Below, one piece after another: positions 1-8,800 of a stretch of DNA of 64,000 bases. The DNA is from Paenibacillus qinlingensis (GTDB lineage: Bacteria; Bacillota; Bacilli; Paenibacillales; NBRC-103111). A model generated the notes under the pieces. The model made no database searches. It had not been told where the DNA came from and saw only the letters and a list, made by a program, of their open reading frames with translations. The stretch lies in the NCBI RefSeq assembly GCF_013204845.1, contig NZ_JABMKY010000002.1, positions 248,001-312,000 of the forward strand, in the 5' to 3' direction. How positions within the stretch are numbered: position 1 is the stretch's first letter; each line of letters starts with the position of its first letter. A program made the position numbers and the translations under genes.

Positions 1-293
1 ATATAACCTGTAAGCTCTAAAATTTGCTTTAGTGGTACCATCTCGACCTTTTTATTTCCACTGACCGTTGCTAAACGTTTTAAATTGAGCTCACAGTCAC
101 CAGGAATACAAGACACCATCACACCTGTTTTATCGCCTTGGACAATTAATGTTTTAAAGATTTGATTAGATCGAACCCCAACCTTCTCAGACACGGTTTG
201 AGCATCTAATTCATTTTCATCCCATTCGTATTCATGTAACGTATAAGGAATTTTAAACATATCTAACTTTCTACAAGCATTTGTTTTACTCAT
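1..293 (-). CDS. ybaK: Cys-tRNA(Pro) deacylase, YbaK/EbsC family (3' end cut by window)
   Basis: Reading the minus strand from ATG at 293 gives a protein beginning MSKTNACRKLDMFKIPY, which stays open to base 1, so the C-terminal part lies outside the window. The order of motifs fits the YbaK/EbsC fold: an N-terminal helix, HEYEWDE, then SNQIFKTLIVQGD and a VSCIPGDCELNLKRLA segment. The family is known for hydrolysing Ala or Cys mis-attached to tRNA(Pro), acting in the cytoplasm in trans to prolyl-tRNA synthetase. The start is supported by a GGAAAGG ribosome site just upstream. A TATAAT with an extended TG lies about 135 nt upstream. The family call is firm; the exact substrate is inferred from the family. 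Confidence 0.88.
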   Translation of the reverse strand, partial: MSKTNACRKLDMFKIPYTLHEYEWDENELDAQTVSEKVGVRSNQIFKTLIVQGDKTGVMVSCIPGDCELNLKRLATVSGNKKVEMVPLKQILELTGY

Positions 294-427
294 GTTCGCA
301 CCTTTCCATCTGTTACTAATCCGTTAAAATATAAAATAGGTAGTTCACGCAATTAGAGCATCCTAGTTCCCTTATCAATGGAGGACTTATGAGACAACCC
401 CTTTTCGGGAAGTCTATCAGGTAGATT

Positions 428-436
428 ATTATACCA
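428..436 (-). promoter_or_regulatory. Extended -10 promoter for the YbaK gene
   Basis: On the minus strand the sequence reads TGGTATAAT, a perfect -10 hexamer preceded by the extended TG. No good -35 hexamer is seen at 17 nt. It would give a 5' leader of about 130 nt before the ATG at 293. I see no recognisable riboswitch in that leader. Confidence 0.5.
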
Positions 437-487
437 CAATCCTAAATTGGCAGTTATTTTCAGCCAATAGGAATTAGCTTACTTTTG

Positions 488-516
488 TTGAGTTACATTA
501 AAATATATAGTATAAT
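488..516 (+). promoter_or_regulatory. Sigma-A type promoter of the LLM oxidoreductase
   Basis: TTGAGT at 488-493, a 17-nt spacer and a perfect TATAAT at 511-516 lie about 30 nt ahead of the ATG at 545. The start also has a GAAAGGAGCGATC ribosome site. Confidence 0.8.
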
Positions 517-544
517 GAACATATCTTGAAAGGAGCGATCCACT

Positions 545-1609
545 ATGTCCAATCATACAACTTCTTCTATTGAAATAGGAATAAGCACATTCCTCGAGGC
601 TGCTCCAAGAGCCAATGGCATCACGCACGCTGAAAGGCTTCGCCAAGCAGTAGAGGAGATTAATTTGGCCGACCAAGTTGGCCTGGATGTCTATGCCATT
701 GGCGAACATCATCGAGCAGATTATGCGAGCTCAGCACCAGCTGTTATTCTGGCAGCAGCAGCTTCCACGACTAAGCGAATCCGCCTCTCAAGCGCTGTGA
801 CCGTGTTATCTTCGGATGATCCTGTCCGCGTTTACCAAGCGTTCTCCACCTTGGATGGCATATCTAACGGACGTGCAGAAATTATGGCGGGCCGTGGCTC
901 ATTTATCGAATCATTCCCCCTATTTGGATACGACTTGAATCACTATGACAGCCTATTTGAGGAAAAATTGGAGCTCCTGCTCGCGATCCGTGAATCGGAG
1001 AAAGTAAACTGGAAAGGCGGCCATCGCCCAGCAATCAAGAACTTAGGCGTATATCCGCGAGCTGTACAAGAGCCCTTACCTGTATGGATCGGAACTGGTG
1101 GAAATCCAGAGTCTGCGGTTCGCGCTGGGATGCTAGGCTTGCCTGTCGTCTTTGCGATTATTGGCGGCATGCCGGAGAGATTCGCACCACTAGTCAACCT
1201 GTATAAGGAAGCAGCCGAAAAGGCTGGACACGATGTGAACAAGCTCCAGATCGCGACGCATTCGCATGGCTTCATATCGGATACTAGTGAGAAAGCTGCC
1301 GACATGTTCTATCCAGCAACGGAAGCAATGATGAACACCATCGGTCGTGAGCGCGGCTGGTCGCCTTACACGCGTGACACATTCGATGCCGCACGCAGTC
1401 TTCGCGGCGCACTGTATGTCGGCGATCCCGAATATGTCGCAGAGAAGATCGTGCTGCTTCGCAAGAATCTAGGCATAACGCGTTTCCTTCTCCACGCGGA
1501 CGTCAGCACCTTGCCGCATCATGAATTGCTACGCACGATTGAGCTGCTCGGTACGAAAGTCGCGCCAATCGTTCGTAGGGAGCTTGATCGCGAGGCATCT
1601 CAAGGGTGA
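545..1609 (+). CDS. LLM class flavin-dependent oxidoreductase
   Basis: A 354-residue protein of the bacterial luciferase-like monooxygenase superfamily. The TIM-barrel hallmarks are visible: EIGISTF at the first strand, [18 protein letters not shown] for the second and third strands, [27 protein letters not shown] and [11 protein letters not shown] in the middle, and [17 protein letters not shown] for the FMN-phosphate region. Family members use FMNH2 or F420 to oxidise small organic substrates; members of this size in Firmicutes are usually of unknown substrate. The ATG at 545 has a strong ribosome site and a clear promoter, and the gene ends at two stem-loops, so it is probably monocistronic. 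Specific substrate not predictable. Confidence 0.9.
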   Translation: MSNHTTSSIEIGISTFLEAAPRANGITHAERLRQAVEEINLADQVGLDVYAIGEHHRADYASSAPAVILAAAASTTKRIRLSSAVTVLSSDDPVRVYQAFSTLDGISNGRAEIMAGRGSFIESFPLFGYDLNHYDSLFEEKLELLLAIRESEKVNWKGGHRPAIKNLGVYPRAVQEPLPVWIGTGGNPESAVRAGMLGLPVVFAIIGGMPERFAPLVNLYKEAAEKAGHDVNKLQIATHSHGFISDTSEKAADMFYPATEAMMNTIGRERGWSPYTRDTFDAARSLRGALYVGDPEYVAEKIVLLRKNLGITRFLLHADVSTLPHHELLRTIELLGTKVAPIVRRELDREASQG

Positions 1610-1670
1610 GGTTACGCAGGAAGCCGATTCGTATATCGGCTTCCCCTTCGCTCGCCTATACTCAACGTAA

Positions 1671-1715
1671 AGAGGGTCCCCAAAGCCACATATGTGGCGA
1701 GGGACCCTCTTTTTG
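1671..1715 (+). terminator. Two-tier intrinsic terminator of the LLM gene
   Basis: AGAGGGTCCC (1671-1680) pairs perfectly with GGGACCCTCT (1701-1710), followed by five Ts. Inside the loop is a second perfect palindrome, GCCACATATGTGGC (1685-1698). A further GGAAGCCGAT/ATCGGCTTCC stem lies at 1619-1644, right after the stop codon, without a T-run. Confidence 0.9.
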
Positions 1716-1748
1716 CAATTGAGTCGCGGAGTAGCGCCGATTTCTTCC

Positions 1749-1775
1749 GAGTTAGTCGATGATTTCGACTAACTC
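1749..1775. repeat. 11-bp inverted repeat between convergent genes
   Basis: GAGTTAGTCGA (1749-1759) and TCGACTAACTC (1765-1775) form a perfect stem with a 5-nt loop. There is no T-run on either side, so it is not a classic intrinsic terminator. It lies about 50 nt beyond the stop of the minus-strand hybrid kinase and may act as a 3' end stabiliser or factor-dependent stop. Confidence 0.6.
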
Positions 1776-1823
1776 TGCCCGCCAACGTCGATCTCTATCT
1801 CCAGTCTTCGCTTTTCACATCTA

Positions 1824-4800
1824 TTAGAAGCCCACAACTGGCAATTCAATGATCAACATGCATCCGCTCGTGCCGGGCTCCTCGTCTCCATATATCCGAA
1901 GACTCCCTCCCAATTGTGTGATTCGCTCCATCATCGACTGCAGACCGAAACCTAGGGCAGTCGCCTCATAGCGCTCTCCGTCGTTCCATAGCGAGAAGAT
2001 CAGCTTGTCATCCTGCGTTTTCAGCATAAACTGAAAACTCGTGCAGCGACCGTGGCGGATTCCGTTGGTGAGTCCTTCCTTGAGCGCGTGGTAGATCGCT
2101 TTTTTGTGCATAGAGCTTAGTGGCGGAAGCGGAGAAATGCTATGTTCGACTTTCATCCCTGCTATTTCAACCGTTTGCTCCAGCAACTGCTTGAGTGCAG
2201 AGTCCAGCTGGAAATCTGCTCCTTGCTGTTTCAAGGTACGGACCGATTCACGAATATCGTCCAATCCTTTGCGGACCAGCTGCTGTGAAAGAGCCAGCTT
2301 ATCATTGCCGCGGGGATCGCCTCGTTCCAGCAGCATTTTGGCAGCCTCCATTTGCACGATGGAGGTGGTTAGTGTATGCCCGACGTGATCATGAATTTCC
2401 TGAGCGAGCAGATTCCGCTCTTCCATAAGCGTCAATTCGTTAAGCGTCTCCGCCGTTTCGCGGACGGACTCACGAAGACGATTCGTCGTAAACTCCAGTT
2501 CGGAGGTACGCTCCTGGACCATCCGTTCTAACTCCAACGTGAAGCGCGATAGCTTCAGTTGAATACCAACACGGGCTAGCAGCTCATGACGGGTGAACGG
2601 TTTCACGATATAATCATTTGCCCCGGCATCGAAGCCTTCGAGTAGATCCACCAGTCGTCCTTTGGCCGTTAGCAGGATGATCGGTAAGGTACTTTCGTCA
2701 TATCGTTCACGAAGACGACGACAAATGTCATAGCCATTCATATCAGGCAAAAGCACATCCAGCAACAGGAGATCAGGCACCTGCTGCTCGATAAGCGCTA
2801 GCGCCTCTTGCCCATTCGCTGCCTTCAACAAGCGTAGTGAGGATCCGCTCAAATAATTGTCCAATACTTGGAGATTAACAGGCTCGTCATCCACAAGGAG
2901 CACCGTAGCGGAAGGCAACGGGTTTCGCATTAGTTGCGCAGGGAAACTCCCTGCCTCATTCGGAGACCAATCCGCTGCAGCAGCAGCCTCCCAAGCGGGC
3001 TGTGAATCAAGTACGGGCAGCAGGAAGCTGCTCTCCGAAACCGAAACATACGCCTCTTTCTGCCAAATGGGGATTGTAAAGCTAGCTGACGTTCCGATTC
3101 CCTCCGCCGCGTCTAAGTGAAACTGTCCGCCATGCATAGCAATCAATTTATGCGAGATGGTCAATCCGAGTCCCGTCCCTCCTCTTCTTGCACCAGATTC
3201 TGCCTGCTCAAATGGGGCAAGAACGGTATGCAGTTTGGCTGTGGGAATACCAATGCCTGTATCTACGATGGAAACCTCTACAAACTCCCCTACTTGTTGC
3301 GCGGTTACGCGCACCTCGCCGGTATCTGTAAATTTCACTGCGTTTCCGATCAAATTGTACAAGATTTGCTGCAACCGATTCGCGTCCCCGCTCACGAGTG
3401 GAAGATCTGCTGGAAAACTTTTCACCAGCTGAATGCCTTTTGTTGCAGCTTGCGGCTCGAAAGCAGCTAACACGAGCGAGACCGTATCCGGTAATGGTAG
3501 AGAAACGAAGTCTAAAGCGATATCCTGATGGTTAAGTTTAGACAAATCGAGCAAATCATGGATTAGTCTCGACAAGCGTTTGCCGCTGGACACGACGAGC
3601 TCCAGGTTTGTTTGAACTTTGGGCTGCAGTTCACCCGCAACACCATCTAGCAGGGATTCCGTAAGCCCGATAATGCCCTGAAGAGGTGTTCGGAGTTCAT
3701 GCGACGTATTGGCCAGAAAGTCGTCTTTCAACCGATCGAGCTCTTGAAGCCGGCTGTTTTGGGCTTGAAGACGTTCGGAAATGACTTGATTTTGCACAAA
3801 AACGCTGCGTAATCTTGTAATAAAAACCATGCCTAAGGATAAGACAAAAATGAAAACGCCGAAAATCCCGATATTTTCAATCCAATAAATATAATAATAA
3901 GGTGCATGCTCATACGCGAATTTACCAAAGAGCGGAAAGAAATACGTAGCGTAATTCAAACATAATCCTAGTGTTATTGCACCTATCCCCATGACAAGCC
4001 ATGCGGCTTCTCCATCTCGTTGTTTGTTGTATATACGCATTAAAGGAATGGCAAGAAATGGAATGATGATGGCCAGAACGACGAGGTAGATATGGATGAA
4101 TCGGCCAACCCAAGGCTCATGAACATAAGCAATTAGTATACATGCCAAAGCAAATAGCGTTAACAAATAACGGCTTATACGGAATCGCTTATGAAGACTG
4201 ATGTCTGTCAATCTTTCAAAAATACCGACAACGGCAACCATTCCGACAGGAATACAGACACTGTAATAATAGGTGATGTGCGACCAGTCTCCGTAGATCT
4301 GCAAGGTGTAGGTAAGTGCTAGGCAGGCAAATGCACAAGTGAAATTAAGCAGTGAGAAATAGGCATATAGAATATCTCGATGCATAATAAAAACACCCAA
4401 GGAGACCACGCTCAGAAATAAAAAACACGCAATAAGTGCCCATTTTATCGTATCTATTCGAATCAACTCGATCAGATTGTCCTCAGCTTCTACAATTCGC
4501 ATAGGCAGATACATACCCATAGCCGAAGTTCCATAGGAAGTTCCGTCGGGGATAATCCGTACTTGAAGCCATTTGTCGGTAGCATCATCTGGCAGTGGAA
4601 CCTGCTTCCAAATGAAGATGGATTTCGTCTTTGTTTTCTGGAGATCCGCATTAATAGAAGCAATTCTATGATCATCCACGAAGACTTCAAAAGACTTCGT
4701 ATCTTGAATATTCAGCTGGGCATCACGCAGCGATGCAACGCCACTAGGAAGGCGAACGCGAACCCAAAATTCAGCCATATTGGTTTGTCCTTCTGGGGTC

Positions 4801-5039
4801 GAAGCTAGCTGCAAATAGGATTTCCAGTCGGATTCTGTATCCTGCAGCGTGTTATCCACAATCGGCAACTTTCCTAAGTGTGCCTCCCATTTGCTCATGC
4901 CAGGCAATACCTTCGGAGGAAGTACCTGTAGTCGGGAGAATCCGTCATTCACAAAATAGGTGGCTCCAACCGAGCAGAGAAGAATCAATAGCAAGAATAG
5001 GATTACACCTGTGAAACGGTTTGGGGCACGCCTGTTCAA
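1824..5039 (-). CDS. 7TM sensor hybrid histidine kinase with two kinase cores
   Basis: A 1071-residue membrane sensor. In order: a signal-anchor near residues 10-30; an extracellular domain to about 190 resembling 7TMR-DISM extracellular domains; about seven membrane helices (about 195-405); a HisKA core with HELRTPL at H447; a HATPase with an N box (LIGNAVKF) and DTGIGIP; a receiver domain (DD at 717-718, acceptor D761); then a second, HisKA_3-type core with EIHDHVGH at H883 and a terminal HATPase. The start codon is TTG overlapping the TGA of the upstream response regulator (CTTGAAC), with GGTGGGG as ribosome site, so the two are translationally coupled. The second core is the type that normally pairs with NarL/LuxR regulators, like its neighbour. 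The ligand is unknown. Confidence 0.9.
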   Translation of the reverse strand: MNRRAPNRFTGVILFLLLILLCSVGATYFVNDGFSRLQVLPPKVLPGMSKWEAHLGKLPIVDNTLQDTESDWKSYLQLASTPEGQTNMAEFWVRVRLPSGVASLRDAQLNIQDTKSFEVFVDDHRIASINADLQKTKTKSIFIWKQVPLPDDATDKWLQVRIIPDGTSYGTSAMGMYLPMRIVEAEDNLIELIRIDTIKWALIACFLFLSVVSLGVFIMHRDILYAYFSLLNFTCAFACLALTYTLQIYGDWSHITYYYSVCIPVGMVAVVGIFERLTDISLHKRFRISRYLLTLFALACILIAYVHEPWVGRFIHIYLVVLAIIIPFLAIPLMRIYNKQRDGEAAWLVMGIGAITLGLCLNYATYFFPLFGKFAYEHAPYYYIYWIENIGIFGVFIFVLSLGMVFITRLRSVFVQNQVISERLQAQNSRLQELDRLKDDFLANTSHELRTPLQGIIGLTESLLDGVAGELQPKVQTNLELVVSSGKRLSRLIHDLLDLSKLNHQDIALDFVSLPLPDTVSLVLAAFEPQAATKGIQLVKSFPADLPLVSGDANRLQQILYNLIGNAVKFTDTGEVRVTAQQVGEFVEVSIVDTGIGIPTAKLHTVLAPFEQAESGARRGGTGLGLTISHKLIAMHGGQFHLDAAEGIGTSASFTIPIWQKEAYVSVSESSFLLPVLDSQPAWEAAAAADWSPNEAGSFPAQLMRNPLPSATVLLVDDEPVNLQVLDNYLSGSSLRLLKAANGQEALALIEQQVPDLLLLDVLLPDMNGYDICRRLRERYDESTLPIILLTAKGRLVDLLEGFDAGANDYIVKPFTRHELLARVGIQLKLSRFTLELERMVQERTSELEFTTNRLRESVRETAETLNELTLMEERNLLAQEIHDHVGHTLTTSIVQMEAAKMLLERGDPRGNDKLALSQQLVRKGLDDIRESVRTLKQQGADFQLDSALKQLLEQTVEIAGMKVEHSISPLPPLSSMHKKAIYHALKEGLTNGIRHGRCTSFQFMLKTQDDKLIFSLWNDGERYEATALGFGLQSMMERITQLGGSLRIYGDEEPGTSGCMLIIELPVVGF

Positions 5040-5707
5040 GTATCCCCACCACCCAACAGCTGGCGTAAAGTCAATATGGCCACAGTTCGGTCATTCGTTC
5101 CGATTTTGGCATAGATAGCGCTCACATAGTTTTTAATCGTACCTTCGCTCATGAACATCCCTGCTGCAATTTCCCGATTCGTTTTACTCTCCAACATCCA
5201 GCGCGCGACTTCAAGTTCCTTGTCGGATAAGGTGATACCATCTGCGATCGCACGTACGGTATGCTTCATTCCCTGAATCGATGCCGAAGCAGACGACAAT
5301 CGCGCAGCTAGTTTGCTAGCAATGACGGAAGGTAGCAGAAAGTGGCCCATAACAGCATCGCGTATGGACTGTGCTAGCTTCTCACCTGGAATGTCCTTGA
5401 GCAGGAATCCTGTAGCTCCTCCAGCAAGTGCCTCTATAATATAATCGTCATCGGCAAAAGTAGTAAGAATCAGTACTAGGGTGTCTGGATGCTCGGCTCG
5501 GATGTGCCGGGTGCACGCAATACCGTTCATGACGGGCATCTGAATATCCATTAGCACGACGTTAGGGGATAATGTCTTGACTAGCTGAATCGCTTCTGCG
5601 CCATCTTTGGCCATTCCTACTACATGGATATCTTCTTGCAGGCTGAGAATGGTTTGCAACCCATCCCGCATTAATGTTTGATCATCGGCTATTACGACTG
5701 ATATCAC
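5036..5707 (-). CDS. NarL/LuxR-family response regulator
   Basis: A 223-residue two-domain regulator. The receiver has the acidic pair D8/D9, the acceptor D54 in VVLMDIQMP, and the conserved T and K (LILTTFADD, LLKDIP). The C-terminal LuxR-type helix-turn-helix is ITLSDKELEVARWML, then TNREIAAGMFMSEGTIKNYVSAIYAKIG. The start is GTG at 5707 with GGGAG about 9 nt upstream. It overlaps the downstream kinase gene, so the two form one operon with the regulator first. The giant surface RHS gene ends just upstream on the same strand, behind an intrinsic terminator. Targets are unknown; the kinase's HisKA_3 module is the obvious phosphodonor. Confidence 0.93.
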   Translation of the reverse strand: MISVVIADDQTLMRDGLQTILSLQEDIHVVGMAKDGAEAIQLVKTLSPNVVLMDIQMPVMNGIACTRHIRAEHPDTLVLILTTFADDDYIIEALAGGATGFLLKDIPGEKLAQSIRDAVMGHFLLPSVIASKLAARLSSASASIQGMKHTVRAIADGITLSDKELEVARWMLESKTNREIAAGMFMSEGTIKNYVSAIYAKIGTNDRTVAILTLRQLLGGGDT

Positions 5708-5803
5708 TTGATCTACTCCCTGCCCTGTTGGAATCTACGTTCTTATCGAGTGAACCACACAAATCCATATTTTTCAATACAAAGGTTGATTACTTGTTCT
5801 GGA

Positions 5804-5836
5804 GAAAAAACCGTCAAGGCCAACAGCCCTAACGGT
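5804..5836 (-). terminator. Intrinsic terminator of the RHS giant gene
   Basis: On the minus strand ACCGTTAGGGC pairs with GCCTTGACGGT (two G-U pairs) and is followed by six Ts. It sits 10-40 nt after the stop codon at 5845. Confidence 0.85.
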
Positions 5837-5844
5837 TTCTTCCA

Positions 5845-8800
5845 TCACCATTTATATTGCAAGCATTGCTTCACTTTCGCTGCAGCTTCAAGCTTAACAG
5901 ATGGTTTGAACAGATCTTTCACATTTTTGCGCAAATCATCAAATTTCCCCTTAATCGCGGATTTAGAGAGATCCGTGAGATCTAGCTGAACCGGTCCAGC
6001 ACCCAGCTTGGCAATGAGAGATCCTTCCCCTTCTTTGCATGGATCCCATGCCTTGAAGTATTTGGCCCCTAATTCACCCTTCAATGGACCATACTGGGCT
6101 TTGGCTGCAGCTTCGAAAGAAGAGCCGCCTTTGGACAGGTCCTCGAAAGGATCGACTTCCAAGCCGCCGCCTGCGCCAACGCCTGCTTCCGCACAGGCGG
6201 ATACGCCATCTTCTGTCGCGCACACTTTGCCGCCGATACCAACGCCGGCATATGCGGATACTCCTATGCAGAACAAACCACAGGGATCACGCAGTACGAT
6301 TGGATTGTTACCGACATAGGCATAGACGTTCGCCTCCCCGCTGTCCAGCAGAATCGGATCACGCGCTGTCCATCTAGCGGATACAGGGTCATAATCTCTT
6401 GCGCCGAAGCGCACAAGACCAGTAGCCCGATCCTCGAGCCCTCCTGCGAAGCCAATTATCAGCTCGAATCCGGGATTGGAATCGCTTAGCAAAACGCCGA
6501 AGGAGCTATAGCGAAGCTTTTTAACAGAATCACCTTCCTTATTCAGAACTTCCTTCGGTGTACCTACATTGTCCGTCATCACATAATAGCGCTGACTTTC
6601 ACGTTCCAAGCCGATAAGCAAGCCCTCTTCATTATAGAAATAATTCGTTAGTACACCGTTCTTATCGATGGAAGCCGTCAGCATTTGGATGAATTCTGGG
6701 TGACCATACAAGTATTTTTCCATAGAGCCGCCACCTTCCCGAGCTGTCCGTCGCCCAATGGCATCATAAGCATAACGGTAAGTATTGCCAGTGACAGTCG
6801 CTTCCAACAGTTCGCCACGTATCCCATAACGATAGGTTTCCCCGCCTCGATTTGTCAGGAAGCCATCAGCGTCAAAGGCATACCCAACGGATCCTACTGT
6901 TAAGAGCTGGCCATGTGTATCGTAACTATTCATTACTAAAGCAGAATCATTCACCTGTTTACTCATACGGTTCTTACTGATGTCGTAAGTGTAAACTTCA
7001 TCATAGGTACCTTCTGTACCAGTTTTGAGCGCAGCTAAAAGTTGACCATCCGCGTCGTATTCGTAATGAGTTTGATTCACTGCACCTCCAGAGAAAGTTT
7101 CCTTTTCATCAGAAAGAAGTCCTCGTGTATCGTACGTAAACTCGCTGCTGGATTTGAGCTGGCCTCTCCAAAGGTAGTTTCGCTGTTCGAGTTTACCTAG
7201 ATCATCGTAGGTATTCAAAATCTGAAACGAACCGTCTGTGATCGAATTCACAAGACCATTAGCTTCATGTGAGATTTGGAAAGGTCCGAACTCCGTCATT
7301 TGTTCGTCGCGATCCCAGCCTATCTCAGTGTTATGAACGATCGTCTTCGGCTGCCCGTAGACTTCCTCCGTAACAGTTGTGCGGATATTCGTAATGTTCG
7401 TCACATTGGCACCCCTATCAAAACTATAATCGAAAGTGGCGTTCGCTGCTCCTTGCAGCACCATCTGAAGGACCTCACCTCCGCCATACGTGTAACCAAC
7501 AGATTGCCGCAGATTAGGATTCCCAACTTGCTCGGTTACCATCTGTGTAACGCGGTCTGTTGCGTCCCCGTACGTAAAGAATCGATTCAGATCAGGATCA
7601 TTCATGCTTTGGATTCGCTTGCTGCCACCAGACTCAAATCCATACTGTAGAGCGCGCCCACTGGCAAGAATCGCCTGGTCAATGAATCCAGCAGTATCAT
7701 GTGTCAGTGTTAGCCAAGGCTGCCCGCCTTCTGAGGTAAATGTGCTTAGTTGATTCAAGTTATTATACTGTTGCGTGTAAATGGTTCCATCGGGCAGCGT
7801 CGTTTGCGCTGGATTCCCATTCTCATCATAGTCTTTGTAGTAGGTCTTACCACTAGGTTGTTTGATCATAGTTAAGAATCCAGCCTCATTATACCCATAT
7901 TCCTTCCTGTTGCCAGCTTCGTCAGTCTCCGAAACCAGCTCTCCGCTTGGGTTATAGGCATAAGTGATGGAATGACTGCCCTGTGAAATCGTATGAAAAC
8001 GTCCACGCTCATCATATGTGTAGAGGATCGGCTGAAGCGGTTGATTCGGATATTCAACACGTACAATGCTGCCAGTATTGTCCAAATGGGATACTTTAAT
8101 GAGCCCTTCCGCAGACGTCTCCACATACGTTCGTGCAGTTGCATCATATTTGATGGAAGACGAAGCACCATTGACAACCGAGGTTTGTGTTAAAGAAGTA
8201 AACTGACCTTGATTGTCTCTTTCTACGACACGCGTCTCCGAATACGTAACAACGCGTCCGTCAGGTGTTGTAATTTTCATCTGATTGAGTACAGGTGCAT
8301 CCATGCCGTAACGAGGATCACTTTCGAGCTTTTGCGTAACCTTCGTGCCATCCGTATAGGTCATTTCTTTGGATCCATCAGATTTATAAACGACAACTGA
8401 CTTGGCGCCACCTGGCTCCGTAATAGTACGCGTTGTAAAGCTGCCAACTTGGCGGGTCTCATACACCGTTTGACGATTAGCAGCATCGGTGAATGTGACG
8501 GAAAAACCATCGCTAAGTTCGTTGCGTGTTAACGTTTTCACCCCGCCAGCAGGTGTTTTCGTCTGAACAAGATAGCCTTTGTCATCATAGAGATAGTCCG
8601 ATTTATGCCGATTCGGATCCGTAAAAGATGTCAGCAATCCTTTCGCGGTATACATCATGTCGTACTGATAGCCGAGCTTGCCACGTACGGTTATTAGTTG
8701 ACCTCGCTCATTGACCGTTAGCTCTGTCCGTTGACCGCCAGGCGCAACAATCGCTGTAGGCTTGCCAGAAGCATCCCGCACGATCGTCGTACGATTACCG

